DNA of 64,000 bases from Rhodoblastus sp963727035 (GTDB lineage: Bacteria; Pseudomonadota; Alphaproteobacteria; Rhizobiales; Beijerinckiaceae): the NCBI GenBank assembly GCA_963727035.1, contig CAVSEY010000006.1:124001-188000 (forward strand), written 5' to 3'. A model generated the notes under the pieces. It ran no database searches. It saw only the letters and a program-made list of their open reading frames with translations, and had not been told where the DNA came from. The position numbers and the translations under genes are program-made. Positions 44,781-52,685 of this stretch are shown here, in pieces (position 1 is the first letter of the stretch; the number at the start of each line of letters is the position of its first letter).

Positions 44781-44824
44781 CGTTGACATCGTAGGGGTCA
44801 CAGGTTCGATCCCTGTCGCGCCCA
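44781..44824 (+). tRNA. 3' fragment of a tRNA-Val(GAC) gene
   Basis: The sequence matches the 3' half of tRNA-Val: an anticodon loop TTGACAT with GAC at 44785-44787, a variable loop, a T-arm ACAGG-TTCGATC-CCTGT (44800-44816) and acceptor CGCGCCC-A (44817-44824). The 5' half is absent: no D-arm or matching acceptor strand (GGGCGCG) lies upstream, and the final CCA is replaced by CGA. Integrating elements often leave exactly such a 3' piece, so this is a probable attachment-site remnant, not a functional tRNA. Confidence 0.7.
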
Positions 44825-44985
44825 CGATTTCGAAATGCTGGATTTATCGGCATCCAAGGCTTTTGCTTTTTGGGGCTTCGTTTGGCTGGGAAAACAGGGG
44901 GAAGCACGGGGCGGGTTTCGACCCTTTGACCTATCAGCGCCCTGACACGCTAGATCGATCTCGTCGAGCAACAGGATCAACGCCT

Positions 44986-45162
44986 CTATGGAATTTGGCA
45001 GCATTGTCTTTGATCGATGAAAATGTCGATGGTAACCGGGTGCTCAAACAAGTGATGGGCGCCGCTCATCATTCCCTGCGCCGAAACGCGCGCGGGAAAA
45101 GCCAGCGCCGCCCCGCTGAGCGCAAGCGCGAAGGCGGATCGCGCGCCGCGATGGACAGACAA
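44986..45162 (-). pseudogene. Remnant of a small secreted protein
   Basis: Read leftward from a TTG at 45162, the frame gives a strong signal peptide (RGARSAFALALSGAALAFPARVSA), then QGMMSGAHHLFEHP and a stop at 44986. A GGAGGAGG site stands seven bases before an out-of-frame ATG at 45169; one extra base between the two would join ATG to this frame. The mature part is only about 30 residues, so the gene is probably shortened or shifted. The family is not recognised. Confidence 0.4.
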
Positions 45163-45300
45163 CGCTCATGACCGCCTCCTCCGGCGCATGGCCCGTCAGA
45201 GCGGATTTCCGGCTCCGACCGCGCCCCGCCGTTTCGCGGCCGGCGGCGAATGAATCGTGCGCGCCGGGCGTCGGCCCCTGAAATACCCGCCTTCTAGGCG

Positions 45301-45870
45301 TCACTCCACCTTTTCGCCGGGATAGACGCCCCAAAGTTCGGTCTGGACTATGTAACCATCATAACCGTCGATCTTCAAACGGCACCATTTTCCGTCGCAG
45401 GATTTCACGCTGACGATCACGCCCGGCGCGAGATTGGCGATCGGCCTGGAGTCCTTGTCCGCTTCGGCGCGCAGTGGAAAGGGCGGAACGTCTTTTTTCC
45501 ATGGCGCGACCAGAGCGGTGCGCTTGCCGGACAAAAGCGAATGGAAAACCCAGCCTTCGGCGCCCTCCGAATCGCGGATGCGCCGCCAGGTGTCGAATTC
45601 GGCGGTGACCTCCACCGGCAGGCCCGCACGTTGGTAGATCCACTTGGTGGCGTGGTCCTTCGAGGGGCCTTCGCGCAAATTGACGTGGTCCGACTTTAGG
45701 CTGACATAGCGCGGCAAAGGCAGGCCGCTCACCGGGCCCTTGGCCTGTTGGGCGCACGCCGTTTCGGCGCCCGCGAGCAGGACGGCGACGCCGATGAAGG
45801 TGGCGAACGCCCGCGGACGGGGCGATGCGAGACGGGAACAGCTCGGAATTGGCCGCGTCGGGTTCGCCAT
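45301..45870 (-). CDS. Exported SH3-domain protein
   Basis: A signal peptide (FATFIGVAVLLAGAETACAQ) leads into two bacterial SH3-like domains. The first spans SLKSDHVNLREGPSKDHATKW to EGWVFHSLLSG. The second holds RPIANLAPGVIVSVKSCDGKWCRLKIDGYDGYI. Such domains bind peptidoglycan or mediate periplasmic protein contacts. The ATG at 45870 begins the signal peptide; a much longer frame continues far upstream antisense to the dehydrogenase and is not real. Length 189 residues. Confidence 0.82.
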   Translation of the reverse strand: MANPTRPIPSCSRLASPRPRAFATFIGVAVLLAGAETACAQQAKGPVSGLPLPRYVSLKSDHVNLREGPSKDHATKWIYQRAGLPVEVTAEFDTWRRIRDSEGAEGWVFHSLLSGKRTALVAPWKKDVPPFPLRAEADKDSRPIANLAPGVIVSVKSCDGKWCRLKIDGYDGYIVQTELWGVYPGEKVE

Positions 45871-46089
45871 GTCGCCGTCTTTCCATCTCGCGCGCCCGCC
45901 ATGGCGCCGAGGCGGGCGCGGCGGATCGCCGTTCTTGTTTTTGCCAAGGCATCTGCTAGGAAGCAGGTGCGGTGGCGCCGGGCAGAATGATTGTCTCGAA
46001 CTTTCTCGCCCGGCCATCGTTAATGACAGGTTTAGGCCGGCGCCGCGGCGCGCATTGACGCCGACGGCGCGGGGAGAAACGGGATTTCC

Positions 46090-47085
46090 ATGGGCAAAAC
46101 CGCGCCGCTCGTCATTGTCACCCGCAAGCTTCCCGAGCCGGTCGAGGCGCGAATGCGCGAATTGTTCGACGCCCGGTTCAACGAAACCGACAAGCCGATG
46201 ACTCAAGGCGAGCTGGTCGAGGCGATTCGCACGGCCGATGTTCTCGTCCCGACCATCACCGACCGGATCGACGCCCATCTCATCGCGCAGGCCGGCGAAA
46301 ATCTCAAACTCATCGCCAATTTCGGCAATGGCGTCGACAATATCGACGTCACCTCGGCCTTGCGGCGCGGCATTACGGTCACCAACACGCCCGGCGTGCT
46401 GACCGAGGACACCGCCGACATGACCATGGGCCTGATCGTCGCCGTCTCGCGGCGTCTCGTGGAAGGCGTCGGCGCGCTGGTCGACGGGCATTGGGCGGGC
46501 TGGTCGCCGACCTGGATGCTCGGGCGCCGGATCACCGGAAAGCGCCTCGGCATCGTCGGCATGGGCCGGATCGGCCAGGCGCTCGCCCGCCGCGCCAAGG
46601 CTTTTGGACTTTCGATTTCCTACCACAACCGCCGCCCGGTCGCTCCCGCGATCGAGCAGGAGCTCGGCGCGACCTTTTTCGACTCGCTCGACCAGATGCT
46701 GGCGCGCGTCGACATCGTCTCGGTCAACTGCCCGCAGACGCCGGCGACCTTTCATCTCCTGTCGGCGCGGCGCCTGAAATATCTCCATCCGGGCGCGATC
46801 ATCGTCAACACCGCGCGCGGCGACATCATCGACCAGAACGCCCTGATCCGGATGCTGGAGGCCGGCGAGTTGGCCGGCGCCGGGCTCGACGTGTTCGAGC
46901 ACGAACCGGCGATCTCGCCGCGGCTCATGAAACTGGCCCAGGAAGGGAAGGTCACTCTTCTTCCGCACATGGGTTCGGCGACGATCGAGGGCCGCATCGA
47001 CATGGGCGAAAAAGTCATTATCAACGTGAAGACTTTTATGGACGGCCATCGCCCGCCGGACCGCATCCTGCCATCGATGCTGTGA
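46090..47085 (+). CDS. D-2-hydroxyacid dehydrogenase (glyoxylate/hydroxypyruvate reductase-like)
   Basis: This NAD(P)-dependent enzyme of the D-isomer-specific family most likely reduces glyoxylate or hydroxypyruvate. The Rossmann motif is GIVGMGRIGQALARRAKAFG. The catalytic Arg is in IIVNTARGDIIDQNAL, the Glu in DVFEHEP, and the His in LLPHMGSAT. In methylotrophs hydroxypyruvate reductase works in the serine cycle, and glyoxylate arises from the ethylmalonyl-CoA pathway; the link here is inference. Length 331 residues; intact. Confidence 0.88.
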   Translation: MGKTAPLVIVTRKLPEPVEARMRELFDARFNETDKPMTQGELVEAIRTADVLVPTITDRIDAHLIAQAGENLKLIANFGNGVDNIDVTSALRRGITVTNTPGVLTEDTADMTMGLIVAVSRRLVEGVGALVDGHWAGWSPTWMLGRRITGKRLGIVGMGRIGQALARRAKAFGLSISYHNRRPVAPAIEQELGATFFDSLDQMLARVDIVSVNCPQTPATFHLLSARRLKYLHPGAIIVNTARGDIIDQNALIRMLEAGELAGAGLDVFEHEPAISPRLMKLAQEGKVTLLPHMGSATIEGRIDMGEKVIINVKTFMDGHRPPDRILPSML

Positions 47086-47097
47086 ACGGCGCGCTGC

Positions 47098-47231
47098 CTA
47101 TTCCAGCCGTTGTTTGGGTCGGTGTTCGATTAGTTCGTCGGGCTGGCGCTCGAGTTCGGCGCAGATTTTCTCCAGCGTGTCGAAGCGCACGCCCTTCACC
47201 TTGCCTGATTTCCATATAGACGACGCGATAG
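47098..47231 (-). pseudogene. C-terminal remnant of a Cro/C1-type HTH regulator
   Basis: Reading leftward, IWKSGKVKGVRFDTLEKI runs on to CAELERQPDELIEHRP and a stop at 47098-47100. This is the last half of a small XRE/HTH_26-type repressor, in which KVKGVRFDTLEKIC is the typical recognition-helix follow-on. The N-terminal helix-turn-helix part is missing, because the next gene's end lies only 15 bases away at 47247. It looks like a decayed gene. Confidence 0.6.
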
Positions 47232-47246
47232 GGGTCGGGGTCGCGC

Positions 47247-47702
47247 CTAGCGGATCGCCAGGAGCTTTTCTCTCTTTTTCGCAATGTCCTTGCCGAAACC
47301 GTCGATGTCGCGAATCAGTGATTTCTTCAGCGCCGCCGCGCTTGCCGGAAATTCATTCAGGACGCGATGAAACAGGGCGTGCGGCAATTTGATCGCGACG
47401 GCGTTCTCCTGCGCCATGGCGTTGAACCCGGCTTGCGAATCGCTCAACAAGGCTCGTGAACCGACCAGCGCGCCGGGTCCGACCACCTTGTCCTTTCCAT
47501 CGGCGCCGCTGCCCGAAAGCCGAACCGTTCCGGACAGGATGTAATAGCCGGCGTCCAGACGGTCTCCGCGCCGAAAAAGGAATGCCTCTCGCGGAAATTC
47601 GACTTGCGGGGCGGCAAAGGCCAGCAGCCGCAAGGCTTCGACCTCGAAATCCGCCAGAAGAGGCAAACGCTTGAGCGCGTCGATCAGGCTTCCAAGAGAC
47701 AT
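47247..47702 (-). CDS. Cyclic-nucleotide-binding domain protein without DNA-binding domain
   Basis: This 151-residue protein is a single cNMP-binding domain of the Crp type. The beta-roll runs from LLADFEVEALRLLAFAAPQV through FLFRRGDRLDAGYYILSGTVRLS and GPGALVGSRALL. A C-terminal helix follows, with no helix-turn-helix. The Gly and Arg that bind cAMP in Crp are not clearly conserved, so the ligand is unknown. It lies 33 bases downstream of the response regulator gene on the same strand, suggesting a shared pathway. Confidence 0.8.
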   Translation of the reverse strand: MSLGSLIDALKRLPLLADFEVEALRLLAFAAPQVEFPREAFLFRRGDRLDAGYYILSGTVRLSGSGADGKDKVVGPGALVGSRALLSDSQAGFNAMAQENAVAIKLPHALFHRVLNEFPASAAALKKSLIRDIDGFGKDIAKKREKLLAIR

Positions 47703-47735
47703 GGCGGTCCGGAATTCGCTCCGCGAAGATAGGTT

Positions 47736-48422
47736 TCAATTCGCCAGACGATAGCCCCCGGCGTCGGTCAAAAGCAACGTGGCGTTTGCGGGGTCGTTTT
47801 CAATTTTCTGTCTCAGGCGATAGATATGGGTTTCCAGAGTGTGCGTCGTAACGTTCGCATTATAACCCCAAACATCACGCAATAGATCCTCGCGGGAAAC
47901 GACTTCTCCCTTGGCCCGATTGAGATATTGCAGGATCGCGGTTTCTTTTTCGGTCAATCTGAGCTTTGCGCCGCTTTCCGACAAAAGCAGTTTGGCGTTG
48001 GGGCTGAACGTATAGGCGCCGATCTGAAATGTCGCATCCTCGCTCAATTCATATTGGCGCAGATGGGCGCGAATCCTGGCCAGCAAGACCGCAAACCGAA
48101 AGGGCTTGTTGACGTAATCATTGGCTCCGGAATCAAACCCCGAAACGATGTCAGTTTCGGAGTCATGCGCGGTCAACATGATGACAGGTTTGTTGAAACC
48201 CTCGGCGCGCAACATCTTGACGGCGTCGCGCCCATCGGCGTCGGGCAGGCCGACGTCCATGATGACGAGGTCGATCGACCCTTTGCGGACGGCTTCCATG
48301 GCCTCGGCCGCGTTCGCGGCCTCGACGGCGACGAAATCATCATGGACGCCTAGTTGCTCGGCAAGGGACACCCGCAGAAGCGGGTCATCATCAACGATCA
48401 AAATCCGACGGATTTGCGACAT
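47736..48422 (-). CDS. OmpR/PhoB-family response regulator
   Basis: This 228-residue two-component regulator has an N-terminal receiver (ILIVDDDPLLRVSL; phosphoacceptor Asp in LVIMDVGLPDADGRD; Thr in IMLTAHDS; Lys in DYVNKPFRF). A winged-helix DNA-binding domain follows (LRLTEKETAILQYLNR...VVSREDLLRDVWGYN and HIYRLRQKIE). No histidine kinase gene adjoins it. It is similar in layout to cell-cycle or envelope regulators of alphaproteobacteria, but the target is not deducible. Confidence 0.92.
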   Translation of the reverse strand: MSQIRRILIVDDDPLLRVSLAEQLGVHDDFVAVEAANAAEAMEAVRKGSIDLVIMDVGLPDADGRDAVKMLRAEGFNKPVIMLTAHDSETDIVSGFDSGANDYVNKPFRFAVLLARIRAHLRQYELSEDATFQIGAYTFSPNAKLLLSESGAKLRLTEKETAILQYLNRAKGEVVSREDLLRDVWGYNANVTTHTLETHIYRLRQKIENDPANATLLLTDAGGYRLAN

Positions 48423-48828
48423 GAATGATCCCGTGCCGGACGCAAAAGCAGGATGGGGGGCGTTATCCAGGCCCCAAAAGGAAGCTGAATCTACGCCGAC
48501 AACCAGTATTCGTCAAAAGGCGCGAGCTTTTGCAACCCAATCACGCCGCGCATCGGCCGAATCACTGCCGGCGGCAGTCCCGGGCAAGCTCGATCCTTCA
48601 TGACGGCCGGAGTTCGAACCCGAATCATCGTCAACGAAGAAACGCGCAGAATTTGAATGTTCAGCGGTTTGGGAGCCACCCGCTTCCCCCGTCAAATCCG
48701 ACCGTCGAGGGCGCGCCGGCAAGCCTCGATGAAGCGGTTCTGGCGGCCGCCCGGTCGCGCGCTTGCGAGGCGATCGCGCAGGGGCGGACGAGCCTGGCGG
48801 CGCCGGGTCGGCCGAACCCTCGACATTG
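48423..48828. other. Intergenic region without a visible gene
   Basis: The 406 bases upstream of the response regulator gene contain open frames on both strands but none with convincing composition or homology. No clear hairpin with T-tract or known operator stands out; the promoter of the regulator presumably lies here. Confidence 0.6.
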
Positions 48829-49860
48829 TCACGGACGATTCGCGTCCTGCAGGGGCGACGGGACGCCCTCGCGGATGATGCTCGAAAAATCCGGCGCGTC
48901 GCCAGCTTTCCGTGCGCGCTCGCTGATGCGAGAGCGCGCCCGCAGCTCGTCGAGCGATATCCGCGTGTCGACCGCGCCGTGATCATAGAGATAGCTGGGC
49001 AGGAACCCGTTGACGATCAGCCGCCAGTCGAAGGGCATGTGGCCGCCGGCGGCGCGGACGAGCTTCACCACGGCGGTCGTGCAGTTGGTCGTGATCGAAT
49101 TGTAGAATTGCGGCTGCCGCGCCAACGCATTCGATTCTTCGACATATTGCAGCAGGAGCGCGCGGGCGACGTCCGGCGGCGTGCGCAGCCGGTAGAGCTG
49201 CACGTCTTCCTCGCGAATGTTCGAACGCAGCCGCACGACGTCGCGTTCTTCCGAGGCGAGGATCACCAGCGGGTTCGACCGGAACAGGTCGGCGATCGGC
49301 GAGAATTCGCCGCCCTTACGGCTGCGGACCTCGACGGACCAGGCCAGCCAGCGGCCGTCGCCGAAGCCGAAGCTGATGATCAGGTGCGTCATTTCCGGCC
49401 CCGCCCAATAAGCCAGGAAGACGTCGAGCTCGCGCAATTTGGCGAGATCGTATGTTTCCGAAGCCCAGCGTTGCTTGAATTCGGTCTGGCTCGTCCAGTC
49501 GAAGTCGCGGACATTTTTCAGCGTCAGGATATCGCCGTCGACGACGCCCGTGACCTGGCGAGCGACATCGGGCGCCCAATCCGCTTCCGCCGGCGGCTTG
49601 ATCGTTCCCCACCACAGGAGAACGCCGCCAAAAGCCAGGGCGAAGACGCCAAGCGCCCGCCAGCGGCGCGCGCAGAACAGGGTCGCGAGGGTCCACAGGC
49701 TGACGAGGCCGAAGGCGGCCGCGCCGAGGGCGCGCGCCCATTCCGCGCCGGGAATGCGGAACCACAGCGCGAGCGAAGCCCAGAGGCCGAGCGGAAATAT
49801 CAGGAATAAAGCGACGAGGCCCCAGAAGATCGTCGCGAGGACCCGTCTCTGATGTCCCAA
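48829..49860 (-). CDS. Lnb/DUF4105 N-terminal-domain membrane protein
   Basis: Two or three N-terminal hydrophobic helices (VLATIFWGLVALFLIFPLGL and FGLVSLWTLATLFCA) anchor a large periplasmic domain. This domain is of the DUF4105 type, now named after the Lnb lipoprotein N-acyltransferases. The papain-like active-site region is visible as SITTNCTTAVVKLVRAAGGH, and VFLAYWAGPEMTHLIISFGFGDG precedes it. A TTG at 49860, after GGGGAG, is the best start (343 residues); a TTG at 49947 extends it by 29 codons. Lipoprotein acylation is inference from the family. Confidence 0.75.
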   Translation of the reverse strand: MGHQRRVLATIFWGLVALFLIFPLGLWASLALWFRIPGAEWARALGAAAFGLVSLWTLATLFCARRWRALGVFALAFGGVLLWWGTIKPPAEADWAPDVARQVTGVVDGDILTLKNVRDFDWTSQTEFKQRWASETYDLAKLRELDVFLAYWAGPEMTHLIISFGFGDGRWLAWSVEVRSRKGGEFSPIADLFRSNPLVILASEERDVVRLRSNIREEDVQLYRLRTPPDVARALLLQYVEESNALARQPQFYNSITTNCTTAVVKLVRAAGGHMPFDWRLIVNGFLPSYLYDHGAVDTRISLDELRARSRISERARKAGDAPDFSSIIREGVPSPLQDANRP

Positions 49861-49964
49861 AGGAGCGCTCCCCTTGCTCTGTCGATTCCGGCAAAGCTTA
49901 TCCTGCGCAGGGCGCCAAGAGCAAAATGTTCTCGCAAACTCGCCCAAACGGCGCAGCGAAGGAA

Positions 49965-50588
49965 TCAGCCCGCTGCGGCCTCGATCATCGCCAGAGCGGC
50001 GGCGAAGGCGGCCTCGATATTCAGGTCCGTGGTGTCGAGGAGCCTGGCGTCCTTCGCCGGCTTGAGCGGCGCGTCGGCGCGTTCGCTGTCGCGCTGATCG
50101 CGTTTTCTTATGTCTTCCAGGATCGACGCGTAATCGACCTTTTCGCCGCGTCCGCGCAGCTCCAGCGCGCGGCGCTGGGCGCGGGTTTCCGGGCTTGCGG
50201 TGACGAAAATCTTCGCCTGCGCCTCAGGCGCGATCACCGTGCCGATGTCGCGACCGTCGAGAACCGCGCCTTGCGGGCGAGCGGCGAAGGCGCGCTGCAT
50301 GTCGATCAGCGCGGCGCGAACCTCCGGGATCGCGGCGACCACCGAGGCCGCCTCGCCCATTTCCCGGCCGCGCAGCCGCTCCTCGTCGAAATCGAGCAAG
50401 GCGAGGCCGCGCGCGGCGCTCACCGCCTTGTCGACATCGTCCAGTCTTGAGCCCTCGTCGAGAAGGACGCGGGCGGTGGCGCGGTAGAGCAGGCCGGTGT
50501 CGAGATGCGGCAGGCCGAAATGCGCGGCGAGACGGCGGGCGATCGAGCCCTTGCCCGAAGCCGCCGGCCCGTCGATGGCGATGATCAT
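49965..50588 (-). CDS. cmk: Cytidylate kinase
   Basis: The enzyme phosphorylates CMP and dCMP for nucleic-acid synthesis. The P-loop is IAIDGPAASGKGSIARRLA; further motifs are LDTGLLYRATA, LDGRDIGTVIAPEA and KDARLLDTTDLN. Its ATG at 50588 overlaps the aroA stop by one base (TGATG), implying coupled translation. Length 207 residues; intact. A longer frame continuing to 51698 is out-of-frame aroA. Confidence 0.95.
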   Translation of the reverse strand: MIIAIDGPAASGKGSIARRLAAHFGLPHLDTGLLYRATARVLLDEGSRLDDVDKAVSAARGLALLDFDEERLRGREMGEAASVVAAIPEVRAALIDMQRAFAARPQGAVLDGRDIGTVIAPEAQAKIFVTASPETRAQRRALELRGRGEKVDYASILEDIRKRDQRDSERADAPLKPAKDARLLDTTDLNIEAAFAAALAMIEAAAG

Positions 50589-51928
50589 CACGAAAATTCC
50601 GCGCCGAGGCCGGCCATGAGCGGCCGGAAGGTCGGGAACGAGGTGGCGATCATGGTTTCGTCGTCCACGGTCACCGGTCGGTCCGAGGCCAGGCCCATCA
50701 CCAGAAAGCTCATGGCGAGGCGATGGTCGAGATGGGTTTCGACCAGTCCGCCGCCCGGACAGGCGCCGGCGCCGCCCTCGACAATGAGATCGTCGCCCTC
50801 GATCATGGCCTTGACGCCATTGGCGCTCAGGCCGGCCGCCGTCGCCGCGAGCCGGTCGGACTCTTTGACCCGCAATTCCTGAAGGCCGTTCATCCGGGTC
50901 ACGCCTTTGGCGAAAGCGGCGACCACCGCGAGGATCAGATATTCGTCGATCATTGCCGGCGCGCGCGCGGCGGGCGCGTCCACCCCCGTCAGGTCGCTGT
51001 GCCGGACCCGCAGATCGGCGACGTCCTCGCCGCCTTCCTCGCGCTGGTCGAGAATGTCGATCCGCGCGCCCATTTCGAGCAAAGTGGCGAGGAAGCCCGA
51101 ACGAAGCGGGTTCATCATCACCCCTTCCACGACAATGTCCGAACCCTTGACCAGCAAGGCCGCCGCGATGAGGAAGGCGGCCGAGGACGGATCGACCGGA
51201 ACCGCGATCGGGCGCGGCGTCAGTTCGGGGCGCCCTTCCAGCGTGATCTTGCGGCCATGTTCGCCGAAAGGCTCGGAAGCGAGGGTCGCGCCGAAATAGG
51301 TCAGCATTTTTTCGGTATGGTCGCGGCTCGCCTCGCTCTCGATGACCGTGGTCCGCCCCAGGGCGTTGAGGCCGGCCAGCAGGACTGCCGACTTGATCTG
51401 CGCCGAGGCGACCGGCGTGCGGTATTCGATCGGCGCGGGCTCGGACGTTCCCTTCAGCAGGATCGGGCAGCGCCCGCCCTCCGCCTGCTCCAGAACTTCG
51501 GCGCCCATCAGCACGAGCGGATCGAGAATGCGGCGCATCGGGCGCTTGCGCAAGGAGGCGTCGCCGTCGAAGCGGGCAACGATCCCATGGCCGCCGACGA
51601 CCCCCATCATCAGGCGCGAGCCGGTGCCGGCATTGCCGAAATCGAGCGTCTCGCGCGGCTCCAGGATCGAGCCGAGGCCCATGCCGTTGATGCGCCACCT
51701 GCCCTCGCCGAGCCGCTCGATCCTGGCGCCCAACTGGGCGCAGGCGCGGCCGGTGTTGAGCACGTCCTCGCCTTCGAGCAGGCCGGACACCAGCGTTTCG
51801 CCGACGCTCAGCAGGCCGAGCAGAAAGGCGCGATGGGAGATGCTCTTGTCGCCTGGCGGTCGGGCGCGACCGCGCAACGGGCCGCAGGCGCGGGCGGTCA
51901 GGGGTTTGGCGGCGGCGGAGTGGGACAT
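50588..51928 (-). CDS. aroA: 3-phosphoshikimate 1-carboxyvinyltransferase, class II
   Basis: EPSP synthase joins shikimate-3-phosphate and phosphoenolpyruvate in aromatic amino acid synthesis. The sequence is clearly of the class II type known from Agrobacterium CP4: GDKSISHRAFLLG, LDFGNAGTGSRLMMG, KRPMRRILDPL, QIKSAVLLAGL and ELRVKESDRLAA. At the position where CP4 has Ala100 (GNAATG), this protein has Gly (GNAGTG), so the glyphosate-insensitivity residue is not shared. Length 446 residues; intact. It is followed by cmk with a one-base overlap. Confidence 0.95.
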   Translation of the reverse strand: MSHSAAAKPLTARACGPLRGRARPPGDKSISHRAFLLGLLSVGETLVSGLLEGEDVLNTGRACAQLGARIERLGEGRWRINGMGLGSILEPRETLDFGNAGTGSRLMMGVVGGHGIVARFDGDASLRKRPMRRILDPLVLMGAEVLEQAEGGRCPILLKGTSEPAPIEYRTPVASAQIKSAVLLAGLNALGRTTVIESEASRDHTEKMLTYFGATLASEPFGEHGRKITLEGRPELTPRPIAVPVDPSSAAFLIAAALLVKGSDIVVEGVMMNPLRSGFLATLLEMGARIDILDQREEGGEDVADLRVRHSDLTGVDAPAARAPAMIDEYLILAVVAAFAKGVTRMNGLQELRVKESDRLAATAAGLSANGVKAMIEGDDLIVEGGAGACPGGGLVETHLDHRLAMSFLVMGLASDRPVTVDDETMIATSFPTFRPLMAGLGAEFS

Positions 51929-51957
51929 GGGCTGAATTTTGGCGAGGGGAGCAGGGA

Positions 51958-52545
51958 TCAGCGCAAGGCTTTGGATATTTGCGGCAGGAGGGTGGCGTTC
52001 AGACTTTCCTCCGTGAGCGGCCCGATGAATTTATAGGCGATCTTGCCGTCGCCGCGCACGATGAAGGTTTCCGGAACGCCGGTCAGGCCCCAGTCGATGC
52101 CGACCCGGCCGTTGGCGTCCATGCCGATCGCCGCATAGGGATCGCCCTCCTCGGAAAGGAATCTGGCGGCATTGGACGGGTCGTCCTTGTAATTGACGCC
52201 GACCAGCCGGACGCCCATCGCCTTGAGCGCGTCATTCTCCGCCAGTTCGCGCAAGATCGGATGTTCGACCCGGCAGGGCGCGCACCAGGAGGCGAAATAA
52301 TTGACGACGGTCACGCCGCCCTTGCGCAGATCGGCGTCGGACAGGCCGGGCCTGCCGGTTCCCGGAACGGCCGGGAGATTGATGGCCGGCGCGTTCTTGC
52401 CGATCAAGGCCGAGGGCACCAGCGAAGGATCGCGGCCGAGATAGAGCCGCCAGCCGAGAAATGCCGAAATGCCGAAAAAAATCAGCAGCGGCAGCGCCTG
52501 AGCCAAACCGCTCCTGGCGGCGGGCGTCTCGTTCGCCGCGTTCAT
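51958..52545 (-). CDS. ccmG: Cytochrome c maturation thioredoxin CcmG/DsbE
   Basis: This is a membrane-anchored periplasmic thioredoxin that reduces apocytochrome c before haem attachment. A single N-terminal helix (PLLIFFGISAFLGWRLYLG) anchors it. The thioredoxin motif is WCAPC (NYFASWCAPCRVEHP), with the GVPETFIVRGDG cis-Pro loop. The ATG at 52545 overlaps the ccmD stop as ATGA. Length 195 residues. Confidence 0.95.
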   Translation of the reverse strand: MNAANETPAARSGLAQALPLLIFFGISAFLGWRLYLGRDPSLVPSALIGKNAPAINLPAVPGTGRPGLSDADLRKGGVTVVNYFASWCAPCRVEHPILRELAENDALKAMGVRLVGVNYKDDPSNAARFLSEEGDPYAAIGMDANGRVGIDWGLTGVPETFIVRGDGKIAYKFIGPLTEESLNATLLPQISKALR

Positions 52546-52685
52546 CGGTTCTGCTCCCTGTTGTCGAAGCGCGCGAGCTTGCGCCGCAAAGCGCGATAAT
52601 CCAGCGTGATCTTGGCGATCGCCGCGCAGACCACCAGCGCGGCGAAGCCATAGGCCGAGGCGATATAGAAGGTGTAATCCTTCAC
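52542..52685 (-). CDS. ccmD: Haem exporter accessory protein CcmD
   Basis: This is a 47-residue single-pass membrane protein with a hydrophobic helix (YGFAALVVCAAIAKITLDY) and a basic tail (RALRRKLARF), typical of CcmD, which releases haem-loaded CcmE from CcmC. The GTG start at 52685 overlaps the ccmC stop as GTGA, and its own stop overlaps ccmG. Its position identifies it with confidence. Confidence 0.92.
   Translation of the reverse strand: MKDYTFYIASAYGFAALVVCAAIAKITLDYRALRRKLARFDNREQNR

Larger units (their letters stand above)
44693..45300. other. Gene-poor region with tRNA scar
   Basis: About 600 bases between cutA and the SH3 protein gene hold a 3' tRNA-Val fragment and a degraded secreted-protein frame, listed separately. 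No integrase or complete gene is visible. Confidence 0.65.

Noticed and set aside
44863..45171. 102-codon frame after the tRNA fragment
   Set aside because: No start context or family likeness; the opposite strand has a clearer signal-peptide frame.
45301..47049. 582-codon minus-strand frame
   Set aside because: Only the last 189 codons (SH3 protein) are real; the rest is antisense to the hydroxyacid dehydrogenase.
48425..48982. 185-codon plus-strand frame
   Set aside because: Composition is unlike real genes here, and it overlaps the C-terminus of the Lnb/DUF4105 gene antisense.
49965..51698. 577-codon minus-strand frame
   Set aside because: The C-terminal part is cmk; the N-terminal part is an out-of-frame reading of aroA, not a fusion.
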